Notes under the pieces: model-generated | Seen by the model: the letters and a program-made list of their open reading frames with translations, nothing else | Database searches by the model: none | Told to the model about the DNA's origin: nothing | Shown: one piece after another, positions 1-9,323 of the stretch | Layout: the number at the start of each line of letters is the position of its first letter | Numbering within the stretch: the stretch's first letter is position 1 | Assembly: GCA_017999615.1 (NCBI GenBank) | Contig: JAGNLM010000003.1 | Coordinates: 1-64,000 of the forward strand | DNA: 64,000 bases | Origin: Gammaproteobacteria bacterium | GTDB taxonomy: Bacteria > Pseudomonadota > Gammaproteobacteria > JAABTG01 | Reading direction: 5' to 3' | Made by a program: the position numbers and the translations under genes

Positions 1-1
1 G

Positions 2-103
2 CTGACGCCGGGGGCTGACAGTGCCGCTGCCCGGGCGCTGCTGAAGTATCTGCAGGGCGACGCGGCGCGGACCGTGATCCGGTCCTTCGGCTACGACCTG
101 TAG
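2..103 (+). CDS. modA: ModA, C-terminal end only (molybdate-binding periplasmic protein)
   Basis: The last 33 codons of a gene that begins before the window. The peptide has the typical ModA ending: an Ala/Leu-rich helix with a '[11 protein letters not shown]' stretch, then 'VIRSFGYDL' and a TAG stop. ModA captures molybdate or tungstate in the periplasm and delivers it to the ModB permease. The assignment rests on this C-terminal pattern and on modB and modC lying directly downstream on the same strand. The rest of the gene cannot be seen. Confidence 0.8.
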   Translation: MTPGADSAAARALLKYLQGDAARTVIRSFGYDL

Positions 104-165
104 CCGGGGCAGGGTCGGGGCCGGGGTCGGGGCAGGGCAGGGGCAGGGCAGCAGCAGGGCAGGGG
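104..165 (+). repeat. G-rich imperfect repeat between modA and modB
   Basis: The modA-modB spacer consists of repeated GGGGCAGGG/GGGTCGGGG-type units, with more than eight runs of three to five G on the coding strand. It ends directly at the modB start codon, so the modB ribosome-binding region lies inside it. By base composition the mRNA could form a G-quadruplex here. Confidence 0.6.
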
Positions 166-855
166 GTGGAGCGCACGATGGGCTTCAGTGATGCGGACCT
201 GGGGGCGATCTGGCTGACGCTGAAGCTGGCGACGGTCACCACCACGCTCCTGCTGCTGGTGGGCACGCCGCTCGCGTGGTGGCTCGCGCGCACCCGCTCC
301 CGCTGGAAGGGGCCGGTCGGCGCGGTGGTGGCCCTGCCGCTGGTGCTGCCGCCGACCGTGCTCGGCTTCTACCTCCTGGTGGCGATGGGTCCCCACGGTC
401 CCATCGGCCAGCTGACCCAATGGCTCGGCCTGGGGACCTTGCCCTTCACGTTCCCCGGGCTGGTGGTGGCCTCGGTGGTCTACTCCATGCCGTTCGTGGT
501 CCAGCCGATCCAGAACGCCTTCGAGGCGGTGGGTGAGCGCCCGCTCGAGGTGGCGGCGACCCTGCGGGCCTCCGCCCTCGACCGCTTCTTCACCGTGGCC
601 CTGCCCCTGGCCCGTCCGGGCTTCATCACCGCTTCGATCCTGGGGTTTGCCCACACCGTCGGCGAGTTCGGGGTGGTGTTGATGATCGGAGGCAACATCC
701 CCGGGGTCACCCGGGTGGTGTCGGTGCAGATCTACGACCACGTGGAGGCCCTGGAATACGCCGAGGCCCACTGGCTGGCGGGGATGCTGATGGCGTTCTC
801 GTTCCTGGTCCTGCTCGCCCTCTACGGTTTCCGGCCGGGCCGATGGCAGCGCTAG
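166..855 (+). CDS. modB: ModB, molybdate ABC transporter permease
   Basis: Integral membrane subunit of the molybdate importer ModABC. The 229-aa product has about five hydrophobic segments and the permease EAA-type loop (around '[23 protein letters not shown]'), followed by '[14 protein letters not shown]', which is characteristic of ModB. The GTG at 166 gives the full length; an ATG at 178 is a possible alternative start. The 3' end overlaps modC by 13 bp, which implies translational coupling. Length and motif order fit the family, so the call is secure. Confidence 0.93.
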   Translation: MERTMGFSDADLGAIWLTLKLATVTTTLLLLVGTPLAWWLARTRSRWKGPVGAVVALPLVLPPTVLGFYLLVAMGPHGPIGQLTQWLGLGTLPFTFPGLVVASVVYSMPFVVQPIQNAFEAVGERPLEVAATLRASALDRFFTVALPLARPGFITASILGFAHTVGEFGVVLMIGGNIPGVTRVVSVQIYDHVEALEYAEAHWLAGMLMAFSFLVLLALYGFRPGRWQR

Positions 856-1931
856 GCGCGGACGCGATCCGGGCCGTCTTCCGGCTCGGCTGGCCCGGCT
901 TCACCCTGGACGTCGATCTGACTCTGCCGGGCCGGGGCGTGACGGGCCTCTTCGGCCCCTCCGGCTCCGGCAAGACCACCGTCCTGCGCTGCGTGGCCGG
1001 CCTCGAGCAGGCGTCCGCGGGCCTGCTCACGGTAGCCGGCGAGGTCTGGCAGGACGGGGAGCGCTTCGTGCCGACCCACTGCCGGCCGCTCGGCTATGTG
1101 TTCCAGGAGGCGAGCCTCTTCCCGCACCTGAGCGTGCGCCGCAACCTCGAGTACGGGCTGAAGCGGGTGCCGGCGGCCGAGCGGCGGGTCTCGCTGGAGC
1201 GTGCCATCGAGCTCCTTGGCATCGGCCACCTGCTGGACCGCCGGCCGGACCGCCTCTCCGGCGGCGAGCGCCAGCGGGTGGGGATCGCGAGGGCGCTGGC
1301 TGTGAGTCCACGGCTGCTGTTGATGGACGAGCCGCTCGCCGCCCTGGACCTCGCCCGGCGGCGGGAGCTCTTGCCCTACCTGGAGCGCCTGCACGAGGAG
1401 CTCACGGTGCCGGTCCTCTACGTGAGCCACGCCCCCCAGGAAGTGGCGCGGCTCGCCGACCACCTGGTGGTGATGGACGGGGGCCGGGCGGTGGCGAGCG
1501 GGCCCCTCGCGGAGACCCTGGCGCGGCTCGACCTGCCGGTCCGGCTCGGCGAGGACGCTGGCGTGGTGCTGGAGGCGGTGATTGGCAAGCGCGACGCCGA
1601 CTGGAGTCTGGCGCGGGCCGACTTCCCCGGCGGCAGCCTCTGGGTGGAGGACACCGGCCTGCCCATCGGGAGGCGGGTGCGGGTGCGAATCCTCGCCCGG
1701 GACGTCAGCCTCGCCCTGGAGCGCCCCGAGCACACCAGCATCCAGAATCTGCTGCCAGGCCAGGTGGCGGAGGTGAGCGGCGAGTCCCACCCGGCCCTGA
1801 CCCTGGTGAGGGTCCAGGTGGGGGACTCCCCGGTGACCGCCCGCCTCACCCGGCGCTCGGCCGGGCAGCTGGGCCTGGCGCCGGGCAAACCGGTGTGGGT
1901 GCAGGTGAAGGCGGTCGCCCTCATCGGCTGA
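843..1931 (+). CDS. modC: ModC, molybdate ABC transporter ATP-binding protein
   Basis: Cytoplasmic ATPase of the molybdate importer. The 362-aa product has Walker A 'GPSGSGKTT' near residue 38, the ABC signature '[15 protein letters not shown]' near residue 140 and Walker B '[12 protein letters not shown]' near residue 160. The C-terminal 100 or so residues form the molybdate-binding TOBE/Mop domain that is specific to ModC. The start overlaps modB. The gene is followed by a strong hairpin and then by a convergent gene. Complete and ordinary. Confidence 0.95.
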   Translation: MAALGADAIRAVFRLGWPGFTLDVDLTLPGRGVTGLFGPSGSGKTTVLRCVAGLEQASAGLLTVAGEVWQDGERFVPTHCRPLGYVFQEASLFPHLSVRRNLEYGLKRVPAAERRVSLERAIELLGIGHLLDRRPDRLSGGERQRVGIARALAVSPRLLLMDEPLAALDLARRRELLPYLERLHEELTVPVLYVSHAPQEVARLADHLVVMDGGRAVASGPLAETLARLDLPVRLGEDAGVVLEAVIGKRDADWSLARADFPGGSLWVEDTGLPIGRRVRVRILARDVSLALERPEHTSIQNLLPGQVAEVSGESHPALTLVRVQVGDSPVTARLTRRSAGQLGLAPGKPVWVQVKAVALIG

Positions 1932-1955
1932 CCGCCACCTGTGCACCTAAGGAGA

Positions 1956-1981
1956 GGGCGCAGCCCTTGGCGGCTGCGCCC
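1956..1981. terminator. Hairpin between convergent modC and the small secreted-protein gene
   Basis: A perfect 10-bp stem, GGGCGCAGCC/GGCTGCGCCC, with a 6-nt loop. It lies 25 bp after the modC stop and 24 bp before the stop of the convergent gene. There is no U-tract on either strand, so bidirectional termination is inferred from position. Confidence 0.5.
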
Positions 1982-2004
1982 GATCCCGCGGACCGTCAGA
2001 GAAC

Positions 2005-2382
2005 CTACCACCACCTGCCGTGGGAACGGCCACGGTTGTAGTCGCGCCCGTGGTCCTTACCGGGGTGAAAGTCCTGGCGCCCGCCGTAGCGATGGTTATC
2101 CCTTGCGCTGTGCCTGAGCGAGTGGTGACCGCGGTCACTGTCGTGGCGATCGTGGCTTGCGCGGTTGACCCGTTGAGCGGCACGGTCCCCGCGGACATCC
2201 GAGTGCTGGGCGCGCTGGTGATCGCCCCCGCGACGGTCGAACTGGTGCGGTTGGGTACGGGTTTCCGCGAACCCGCGGTGCAGGCCAGCGTCCCCGCGCG
2301 TGTGGTCCCGTGCCTCCGCGAGGTTGGACAGTCCAAGAGCTGCAACGGCGAGGGCGACGAACGTGTACTTGAGGCTGTTCAT
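2005..2382 (-). CDS. Small secreted His/Arg/Asp-rich protein
   Basis: A 125-aa protein with a clear Sec signal peptide (residues 1-24: Lys, then an Ala/Leu/Val core, cleavage after 'AEA'). The mature part is almost entirely hydrophilic and rich in His, Arg, Asp and Gly with no predicted core, ending 'RSHGRWW'. Its composition suggests a periplasmic metal-binding or disordered protein; no family was recognised. The start is supported by an AGGAGAG ribosome-binding site. A hydrophobic reading frame on the opposite strand is a compositional shadow. The gene is convergent with modC. Function unknown. Confidence 0.65.
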   Translation of the reverse strand: MNSLKYTFVALAVAALGLSNLAEARDHTRGDAGLHRGFAETRTQPHQFDRRGGDHQRAQHSDVRGDRAAQRVNRASHDRHDSDRGHHSLRHSARDNHRYGGRQDFHPGKDHGRDYNRGRSHGRWW

Positions 2383-2528
2383 TGTCTGCTCTCCTCTGTC
2401 TTGGCGAAGGCACCTGCCTTTGCCCGCGCAGTCAGACTAGGGAGAAGATGCTGAACGACGCCTGAACCTCTACCATCGCGTCCGCAGTGATGGGGTTGAG
2501 AGTCTCGCGCGACCCGGGAGGGACTTGG

Positions 2529-3347
2529 TTGAGTTTTCGGTGGTTGCTCTGGTCGCTGGCCAGCCCTTCTCAGGTGTTGCTCGCGCTTGTCGTGGCGGGG
2601 ATCCTCCTGACTCTGGTCATCCGTCACCGCGCGGGTCCGGCCTCGAGAGGTGCGCGTATCGGCGCGGCGCTCACCCTGGTCGGAGGCGCGGGCCTGGCGC
2701 TCTTCGGGTTCCTCCCCGTCAGCCACTACTCGACGCATCTTCTTGAGTCGAGATTCCCGATCCCGGAGCCCCTTGCGGATGTGGCTGGCATCATCCTGCT
2801 GGCCGGGTCGGAGCGGCCAGGGGCCTCAGACGCCTTCGGCGAGCCCCAGTTGGGCGAGCAAGGCAGCCGCTACATCACGGCCCTACGCCTCGCAAACCGG
2901 TACCCCAATGCCCGGCTGATCTATACGGGCGGCAGCCGCAGTGCGCCCGGGAAAGGGCCACTCGGCACCCAGTCTGCCGTCGCCACGGCGATTCTGGAAA
3001 GCGTCGGTCTGGACCCCGCTCGGATTGTCTATGAGCTGGAGTCAAACGATTCCTGCGATCACCCACGCAACGTCCGCGCACTCGTCCAACCTGCGGCGGG
3101 GGAACACTGGGTCGTGGTGACCACGGCGATGCACATGCCGCGAGTCGTTGCCTGCTTCAGGGCTGCGGGTTGGCCAGAGATCATCCCCTATCCAACCGAC
3201 TTCAAGGTCGAGCTGGGTTCCTGGGACATCTCCACTTTTCAGGTCGTCGATAACCTTCGGCTTCTCGACGCATCCATGCATGAATGGGTGGGGCTTCTTT
3301 ACTACCGCCTGACAGGCAGAATCCAGGAGCTCTTCCCAGCTCCATGA
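2529..3347 (+). CDS. YdcF/SanA-like (DUF218) membrane protein
   Basis: Two N-terminal membrane helices (about residues 5-28 and 38-60 from the proposed TTG start) precede a Rossmann-like DUF218 domain. This carries 'IILLAGS', 'YTGGS', 'ESNDSCDHPRN' and 'VVTTAMHMPR', the usual landmarks of the YdcF/ElyC/SanA family. Members act in envelope and peptidoglycan-precursor processes, but the reaction is unsettled. The frame is open back to a GTG at 2487, but only the TTG at 2529 has a good Shine-Dalgarno (GGGAGGG, about 8 nt upstream) and gives the usual N-terminus. It stands alone between two minus-strand genes. Confidence 0.8.
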   Translation: MSFRWLLWSLASPSQVLLALVVAGILLTLVIRHRAGPASRGARIGAALTLVGGAGLALFGFLPVSHYSTHLLESRFPIPEPLADVAGIILLAGSERPGASDAFGEPQLGEQGSRYITALRLANRYPNARLIYTGGSRSAPGKGPLGTQSAVATAILESVGLDPARIVYELESNDSCDHPRNVRALVQPAAGEHWVVVTTAMHMPRVVACFRAAGWPEIIPYPTDFKVELGSWDISTFQVVDNLRLLDASMHEWVGLLYYRLTGRIQELFPAP

Positions 3348-3421
3348 CTGTTCCCTTCAGAGTCAACGTGAAGGAATCGCCGGGGCAGGGAAACCGCAGA
3401 AATTCTTTCTGCACTCTCCGA

Positions 3422-4441
3422 CTATCCAGCCCCTCGAGCCCCTGACCGCGGACTCCCGGACCTGCCGTCGTGCACCTCGATGGTGGAATGCACGATCTCC
3501 TGGTGCACGGAAAGCCATTCCCGCACGCGATCCGGGGTCAGGCGCGCATCGTGGGTCACCACGCTGAGCGCGCAAGAGTAGGCATTCTTGCCGACACGCC
3601 AGACGTGCAGGTCGGCGATCCGACTTCCCCCTCGGTCGGGGCCCTTCTCCACCGCTTCACGGATCTCGTTCACCACCGTGTGGTCCATCTCCCGGTCGAG
3701 GAGCACCTTGCCTGTCTCCGTCAGCAGGTTGCGCGCCCAGAGGGCGACCAGCGCGGCTCCGACCATGCCCATCACCGGGTCGAGCCAGGACCAGCCGCGC
3801 CACCACCCGCCAGCCAGGGCAACGATCGCCAGCACGGAGGTCACCGCATCCGCGAGGACATGCAGGTAGGCGGACCGGAGGTTCAGGTCATGATGGTGAT
3901 GCGCACCTTGGTGGTGGTGCTCGTGCCCGTCGTGGTCGTCGTGGTGCTCGTGCCCGTCGTGGGCGTCGTGGGCGTCGTGGGCGTCGTGCGCGTCGCCCAG
4001 TATCAGTGCCGAGACGAGATTGACCGCAAGGCCGACCGCCGCGATCGTCATCGCCTCCGGATAGTGGATCACCTGGGGTGCGAGGAGGCGCTCCAGGGAG
4101 CCGAGGACCATGAGGGCGGCGACGACGAGCAGGAAAACGGCACTCGCGAAACCGCCGAGGATCTCGATCTTCCAGGTCCCGAAGGCAAAGCGTGGGTCAC
4201 CCGCGTACCGCCGGGCCCCCGCATAGGCGAAGGCGCTGACGCCAATGGCAACGGCGTGCGAGCTCATGTGCCACCCGTCGGCCAGCAGCGCCATGGAGTT
4301 GTAGGCCCAGCCGGCCACGATCTCGACAACCATGGTGAGCGCGGTGATCCACACGACGAGCCGCGTGCCGCGCTCCCCGGCCTGGTTCCCGGAGTCGAAC
4401 ACGTGCTCGTGAGTCCACGCGGAGATGTCGTGTGTCTGCAC
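3422..4441 (-). CDS. dmeF: DmeF-type cation diffusion facilitator (Co/Ni efflux)
   Basis: Inner-membrane CDF exporter for divalent metals, driven by proton antiport. The 339-aa product opens 'VQTHDISAWTHEHVF', the diagnostic DmeF N-terminus, and has six transmembrane segments. Metal-site motifs are 'LLADGWHMSSH' (TM2) and 'HVLADAVTSV' (TM5). A His/Asp-rich cytoplasmic loop between TM4 and TM5 is built from tandem DAH units (9-bp DNA repeats). The C-terminal ferredoxin-like CDF domain is present. The GTG start is chosen because an AAGGAGGG site lies 9 nt upstream and it restores the family N-terminus; an ATG at 4471 is weaker. Substrate is inferred from the subfamily. Confidence 0.9.
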   Translation of the reverse strand: MQTHDISAWTHEHVFDSGNQAGERGTRLVVWITALTMVVEIVAGWAYNSMALLADGWHMSSHAVAIGVSAFAYAGARRYAGDPRFAFGTWKIEILGGFASAVFLLVVAALMVLGSLERLLAPQVIHYPEAMTIAAVGLAVNLVSALILGDAHDAHDAHDAHDGHEHHDDHDGHEHHHQGAHHHHDLNLRSAYLHVLADAVTSVLAIVALAGGWWRGWSWLDPVMGMVGAALVALWARNLLTETGKVLLDREMDHTVVNEIREAVEKGPDRGGSRIADLHVWRVGKNAYSCALSVVTHDARLTPDRVREWLSVHQEIVHSTIEVHDGRSGSPRSGARGAG

Positions 4442-4582
4442 GGGCCGTTCCCTCCTTCGCCGAGAGGCCATCAATATACAGGCGTGATAGGGCCCTGGCA
4501 GCTTCGCTCGCAGGTTCTCGGATATCCAGGGTCGGCGCGGGTATCATCGCCCGCGAGGCCGGAAACGTCCGGGAGGCGGTTC

Positions 4583-6082
4583 ATGCGCGAAATCGGCGGG
4601 GGAGGGTCTCCGGCCGCGAATGCAGTGGCGTGTCGGAAGGTGCTTTCCGCCCTGACGGCGGTCCTGATCCTCGTGCCGGGTTGCGCACCGGTCGGGCCGG
4701 ACTACCAGAAGCCGGAGCTCCCGGTGCCGGCCGCCTGGAGCAGCGGGGGGCTTCCGGGCGAGGCGGTGACCGGGGCGCCGGCCGGGGAGCTTTCCCGGTG
4801 GTGGGAGCGGCTCGGGGATGACACCCTGACCGGGCTCATCGAGCAGGCCCTCGCGGGGAGCACCGACGTCCGGACCGCGCAGGCGCGGCTCCGGGAAGCG
4901 CGGGCCCGCCGGGGGGTGGCGGCCGCGGGGCTGTTCCCGACCGTCACGGCCTCGGGCTCCGCCAGCCGCAGCTGGAAGAGCGACTCGGACTACGGCCCCG
5001 GCGACACGAGCTCGCTCTACAGCGCGGGCTTCGACGCCGCGTGGGAGCCGGACGTCTTCGGCGGCACCCGCCGCGGGATCGAGGCGGCCCAGGCCGACCT
5101 GGAATCGGCCGAGGCCGACCTGCACGCCGCGCAGGTCTCCCTTGCCGCGGAAGTGGCGCTCAACTACGTGGACGCCCGCTCGTACCAGACGATGTTGGCC
5201 ATCGCGCAAAAGAACCTCGCCAGCCAGTCCGAGACCTACCAGCTCACCGACTGGCGCACCCAGGCGGGGCTGGCCACGTCGCTCGACGTCGAGCAGGCGC
5301 GCACCAACCTGGAGCAGACGCGCGCGAAGATCCCGACCCTGACCGCCGCCCTGGCCGAGGCGGAGCATCGCCTCGCCGTGCTCCTGGGGCAGGCTCCCGG
5401 GGCGGTGCGGCAGACGATGGCCGCCGCGGCGCCCGTCCCGGCGGTCCCCGACGCCGTGGCGGCGGGGATCCCCGCCGACGCCCTCGGGAACCGGCCCGAC
5501 GTCCGGGTGGCGGAGCGCAGGCTGGGCGCGGAGACGGCGCGGGTCGGGCAGGCGGTGGCCGCCAGATATCCCGGCTTCAACCTGAACGCGTCGATCGCCC
5601 TGGACGCACTCACCCTGGGCGGCCTGGACGCGGGGGGCATCTTCACCCGGAGCCTCCTGGGGAGGGTGGTGGCGCCTGTCTTCGACGCGGGGCGGCTCCG
5701 TCAGCAGGTGGAGGTCCAGGACGCGGTGCAGGAGCAGGCACTGATCGGCTACGAGGCCACCGTCCTGACCGCCCTGGAGGAGGTGGAGAATGCCCTCGTG
5801 TCGCTGTCCGAGAACCGCAGGCGGCAGTCTTCGCTTCGCGCCGCCGTGGAGGCGGCCCGCAACGCCGCCCTGCTCGCCCGCCACCGATATACGGCGGGGC
5901 TGATCGACTTCCAGACGGTGCTCGACACGGAGCGCACGCAGCTCACCGTCGAGGAAGCGCTGGCGAACGCGCAGGCCGGGGGGGCCACGGCGCTCATCCA
6001 GCTCTACAAGGCGCTCGGCGGAGGCTGGCAACTGGATGCGCCCGGCAGCGGGGCAGCCGAGAGCGAGGGGGGGAGGACATGA
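4583..6082 (+). CDS. NodT-type outer-membrane efflux lipoprotein (TolC-like)
   Basis: Outer-membrane channel for the downstream MacAB-like pump. The 499-aa product has a lipoprotein signal ('LVPGC', Cys near residue 33) followed by 'APVGPDYQKP', the classic NodT/OprM start. Two OEP repeats of long alpha-helical and beta segments follow, each with the conserved DV/NRPDV-type motif. The ATG at 4583 has GGGAGG 6 nt upstream; the same frame is open for more than 1 kb further upstream, but that is antisense to dmeF. The stop overlaps the next start (ATGA), so this is the first gene of a four-gene operon. Confidence 0.9.
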   Translation: MREIGGGGSPAANAVACRKVLSALTAVLILVPGCAPVGPDYQKPELPVPAAWSSGGLPGEAVTGAPAGELSRWWERLGDDTLTGLIEQALAGSTDVRTAQARLREARARRGVAAAGLFPTVTASGSASRSWKSDSDYGPGDTSSLYSAGFDAAWEPDVFGGTRRGIEAAQADLESAEADLHAAQVSLAAEVALNYVDARSYQTMLAIAQKNLASQSETYQLTDWRTQAGLATSLDVEQARTNLEQTRAKIPTLTAALAEAEHRLAVLLGQAPGAVRQTMAAAAPVPAVPDAVAAGIPADALGNRPDVRVAERRLGAETARVGQAVAARYPGFNLNASIALDALTLGGLDAGGIFTRSLLGRVVAPVFDAGRLRQQVEVQDAVQEQALIGYEATVLTALEEVENALVSLSENRRRQSSLRAAVEAARNAALLARHRYTAGLIDFQTVLDTERTQLTVEEALANAQAGGATALIQLYKALGGGWQLDAPGSGAAESEGGRT

Positions 6083-7392
6083 CCGATACGCGGGGCAAGG
6101 GCAGGGAGGACGTCTCCGTGCTCCTCGAGACGGGGAAGACGAGCCGCTTCCGCAGGTTCCTGCCGTGGGCCGCCGCCGCGCTCCTGGCCGTGCTGCTGGC
6201 CGCCGGCTACGCGTACCTGCGCCCGGCGGGAACGGGCAAGGCGCCGACATACCTCACCGATGCGGTCACGCGGGGGAACCTGGTCGTCACCGTGTCGGCG
6301 ACCGGAAATCTGAAGCCGACGAACCAGGTGGACGTCGGCAGCGAGATCTCCGGGACGATCGAGGCCGTGCTCGTGGACGACAACGACCAGGTGACCCGGG
6401 GGCAGGTCCTGGCGCGCCTCGACACATCCCGCCTCGAGGACCAGGTGACGAAGGACCGCGCCGGGCTCGAGGCGGCCCAGGCCCAGGTGCTGCAGATGCG
6501 GGCGACGGTCGAGGAGGCGCGCGCCGAGCTGGCCCGGCTGCGGCGGGTGTCGGAGCTCTCCGGGGGGAAGGTGCCGTCGAAGGCCGAGCTCGACGCCGCG
6601 GAGGCGGCGCTCAAGCGCGCCGAGGCCAACGCGGTGGGGGCCGTGGCCTCGGTCGCTCAGGCCCGCGCCACGCTCAAGTCGGACGAGACGAACCTGTCCA
6701 AGGCGATCATCAAGTCGCCGATCGACGGCGTCATCCTGTCGCGGAAGGTGGAGCCGGGGCAGACCGTCGCCGCCTCGCTGAACTCCCCGGTGCTGTTCAC
6801 CATCGCCGAAGACCTCTCCAAGATGGAGCTCGAGGTGAACGTGGACGAGGCCGACGTCGGAAGCGTGCGCGAGGAGCAGGAGGCGACCTTCGGGGTGGAC
6901 GCCTGGCCCGACCGCAAATACCCGGCGCGCATCAAGCGGGTCGCGTACGGGTCGACGGAGTCGGAAAACGTCGTTTCGTACCCCGCGCTCCTTTCGGTGA
7001 GCAACTCCGACCTGTCGCTGCGCCCCGGGATGACGGCGACCGCGGAGATCGTCACGGCAAAGCGCCAGGGCGTGCTGCTGGTGCCCAACGCCGCGCTGCG
7101 CTTCGCTCCCGAAGTCCCCTCCGCGCAGGCCGGGGCGCCGAAAAAGAGGAGCGGCGGAGGGCTCGTCGGCACCCTGATGCCGCGCCCGCCCCGCGCTGCG
7201 TCGACGAAGCCCTCGAACAGCGCCCCGGTGAAGGGGGGAGGGCAGCAGCAGGTGTACGTCCTCAAGGACGGGGTCCCGACGGCCGTGCCGGTGACCGTCG
7301 GGGTGACCGACGGGCGGACGACCGAGCTGCTCTCCGGTGACCTGGCCGAGGGGACCCGGGTGATCACCGAAGCCGTGGGGGGAGGGACGTGA
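6079..7392 (+). CDS. macA: MacA-like periplasmic adaptor (HlyD/RND membrane-fusion family)
   Basis: Links the inner-membrane ABC pump to the outer-membrane channel. The 437-aa product has a single N-terminal membrane anchor (residues ~30-48), a biotinyl-lipoyl half ('GNLKPTNQVDVGSEISG'), a long coiled-coil hairpin (~110-190), the returning lipoyl half ('SPIDGVILSRKVEPGQTV') and beta-barrel and membrane-proximal domains. A Lys/Gly/Pro-rich insert lies near residue 350. The ATG overlaps the upstream TGA, and the stop overlaps the GTG of the ATPase gene. The pump substrate cannot be read from sequence. Confidence 0.9.
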   Translation: MTDTRGKGREDVSVLLETGKTSRFRRFLPWAAAALLAVLLAAGYAYLRPAGTGKAPTYLTDAVTRGNLVVTVSATGNLKPTNQVDVGSEISGTIEAVLVDDNDQVTRGQVLARLDTSRLEDQVTKDRAGLEAAQAQVLQMRATVEEARAELARLRRVSELSGGKVPSKAELDAAEAALKRAEANAVGAVASVAQARATLKSDETNLSKAIIKSPIDGVILSRKVEPGQTVAASLNSPVLFTIAEDLSKMELEVNVDEADVGSVREEQEATFGVDAWPDRKYPARIKRVAYGSTESENVVSYPALLSVSNSDLSLRPGMTATAEIVTAKRQGVLLVPNAALRFAPEVPSAQAGAPKKRSGGGLVGTLMPRPPRAASTKPSNSAPVKGGGQQQVYVLKDGVPTAVPVTVGVTDGRTTELLSGDLAEGTRVITEAVGGGT

Positions 7393-8111
7393 CCGACGCG
7401 TCCGCCCCGGCGGGCGGACCGATCATCGCGCTCGCCGGCGTCACGAAGACCTACGGCGAGGGGCAGGCCGCCTTCCAGGCGCTGCGCGGCATCGATTTCA
7501 CAGTCGACGAAGGGGAGTTCGTCGCCGTGATGGGGCCCAGCGGTTCCGGCAAGTCGACGGCGATGAACATCATCGGCTGCCTCGACACGCCGACCGGCGG
7601 CACCTACCTCTTCCGCGGGGTCCACGTGGAGCGGCTGTCGCGGCGCCAGCGCGCGCTGCTCCGGCGGCATTACCTCGGATTCGTCTTCCAGGGGTTCAAT
7701 CTGCTGGCGCGGACCTCCGCCCAGGAGAACGTCGAGCTGCCGCTCCTCTACCGGGGGGAGCCGGCACTGGTCCGGCGCGCCGCCGCCCGAGCCGCGCTCG
7801 CCGCGGTGGGCCTTGCGGGGTGGGAGGGGCACACCCAGGCCGAGCTTTCCGGGGGCCAGCAGCAGCGGGTCGCCATCGCCCGGGCCATCGCCACAGACCC
7901 CGCGATCCTGCTGGCCGACGAGCCGACCGGAAACCTCGACACGCAGCGCAGCCGGGAGATCATGGAACTGCTCTCCGGCCTCAACCGCGAAAAGGGGATC
8001 ACCATCCTCATGGTGACGCACGAGCCGGACATGGCCGAGTACGCCGGCCGGGTCATCCGTTTCGTCGACGGGCTCGTCGAGTCCGACGTCCGCAGGGGGG
8101 AGGGGCGCTGA
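7389..8111 (+). CDS. MacB-like ABC transporter ATPase (LolD/FtsE group)
   Basis: The 240-aa nucleotide-binding subunit of a MacB-type exporter. It shows Walker A 'GPSGSGKST' (~residue 48), Q-loop 'GFVFQGFNLL', signature 'LSGGQQQRVAIARAI', Walker B 'ILLADEPTGNLD' and an H-loop His in 'LMVTHEP', matching the LolD/MacB family that pairs with FtsX-like permeases. The GTG start overlaps the previous stop and the TGA overlaps the permease ATG. In E. coli MacB, ATPase and permease are fused; here they are two genes. Confidence 0.92.
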   Translation: MTDASAPAGGPIIALAGVTKTYGEGQAAFQALRGIDFTVDEGEFVAVMGPSGSGKSTAMNIIGCLDTPTGGTYLFRGVHVERLSRRQRALLRRHYLGFVFQGFNLLARTSAQENVELPLLYRGEPALVRRAAARAALAAVGLAGWEGHTQAELSGGQQQRVAIARAIATDPAILLADEPTGNLDTQRSREIMELLSGLNREKGITILMVTHEPDMAEYAGRVIRFVDGLVESDVRRGEGR

Positions 8112-9310
8112 TGCTGCTGAACACCCTGCTGCTGGCGATGCGGGCGATCTGGAGGAACAAGATGCGCTCGTTCCTGACCATCCTCGGCATCGTCATCGGG
8201 GTGGCCGCGGTCATCACCATGGTGACGCTGGGAAACGGCGCCACCCGCTCCGTGCAGGACCAGATCTCCAGCATGGGGAGCAACCTGCTGATGCTGCGCC
8301 CGGGGCAGCGCATGGGCCCTGCGGAAGGCGCCCCCAACTTCAAGCAGGACGACGCGGACGCGATCCGGTCGCAGATCGGCGGACTGGAGGCGGTCGCCCC
8401 GACGGTCTCCAAGAGCGTGACCGCGGTGCGGACGTCCCGCAACTGGTCGACCTCGGTCACGGGTACGACCGGCGACTGGTTCCGGGCGGGGAACTGGAAG
8501 CTCGCGGGCGGCCGGGTCTTCAGCGAGGCGGAGGAGCGCGGCGGCCAGTCGGTGTGCGTGATCGGCGGCACCGTGCGCCGGGAGCTGTTCGGGGCCGCGA
8601 GCCCGGTCGGCGAGTCGATCCGGGTCAAGCAGTTCTCCTGCGAGGTGGTCGGGGTGCTCGAGCCGAAGGGGCAGTCCGCCATGGGCAGGGACCAGGACGA
8701 CGTGATCGTCATGCCGCTGCGCACGGTGCAGCGGCGCCTCACCGGCAGCCAGGACGTCAGCGTGCTGATGGTTTCGGTGAAGGAGGGGGTTTCGACCGAT
8801 CGGGCGACCGTTCAGATCAAGGCGCTGATGCGCGAGCGCAGGAAGGTCGGCGACGGCGAGTCCGACGACTTCTCCGTGATGGACACCAAGGAGATCGCGC
8901 AGACGCTGACGGGCACCACCCGCATCCTGACCGCGCTGCTGGGCGCCGTCGCGGCGGTGAGCCTCCTGGTCGGCGGCATCGGCATCATGAACATCATGCT
9001 GGTGTCCGTGACGGAGCGGACCCGCGAGATCGGCATCCGCCTCGCGATCGGCGCACTGGAGGAGGAGGTGCTCCTGCAGTTCCTGATCGAGGCGGTCGTG
9101 CTGGCGTCTCTGGGAGGAGTCGTCGGCATCGCGCTGGCGGCGGGGGCATCCGCGGTGTTGGCGAAGGTGCTCGAGGTCCCGTTCCTGTTCAACCCGTTCA
9201 TCAACGCGATTTCCTTCCTCTTCTCCGCCGGGATCGGGGCGGCGTTCGGCTATTTCCCGGCCCGGCGCGCGGCCAGCCTGGACCCGATCGAGGCGCTGCG
9301 GCACGAGTAG
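8111..9310 (+). CDS. MacB-like ABC transporter permease (FtsX domain)
   Basis: A 399-aa inner-membrane subunit in the MacB layout: one N-terminal transmembrane helix ('FLTILGIVIGVAAVITMVTL'), a large periplasmic MacB-PCD domain (~50-270) and three C-terminal helices forming the FtsX domain ('GIGIMNIMLVSVTERTREIG' is highly characteristic). Start and preceding stop overlap as TGATG. Together with the outer-membrane factor and adaptor this completes a tripartite efflux system, probably for a small molecule or peptide. It ends 13 bp from a convergent gene. Confidence 0.92.
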   Translation: MLLNTLLLAMRAIWRNKMRSFLTILGIVIGVAAVITMVTLGNGATRSVQDQISSMGSNLLMLRPGQRMGPAEGAPNFKQDDADAIRSQIGGLEAVAPTVSKSVTAVRTSRNWSTSVTGTTGDWFRAGNWKLAGGRVFSEAEERGGQSVCVIGGTVRRELFGAASPVGESIRVKQFSCEVVGVLEPKGQSAMGRDQDDVIVMPLRTVQRRLTGSQDVSVLMVSVKEGVSTDRATVQIKALMRERRKVGDGESDDFSVMDTKEIAQTLTGTTRILTALLGAVAAVSLLVGGIGIMNIMLVSVTERTREIGIRLAIGALEEEVLLQFLIEAVVLASLGGVVGIALAAGASAVLAKVLEVPFLFNPFINAISFLFSAGIGAAFGYFPARRAASLDPIEALRHE

Positions 9311-9323
9311 CCCGCCGCCCTCC

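Noticed and set aside
2020-2454. Hydrophobic plus-strand frame opposite the small secreted protein
   Set aside because: Its Val/Ala richness is the complement of His/Asp/Arg codons; the minus-strand frame has a signal peptide and an AGGAGAG site.
3470-4582. Long plus-strand open frame in phase with the outer-membrane efflux gene
   Set aside because: It is antisense to dmeF, rich in Val/His/Arg as expected for the complement of a His-rich gene, and the lipoprotein signal with a good ribosome-binding site begins only at 4583.
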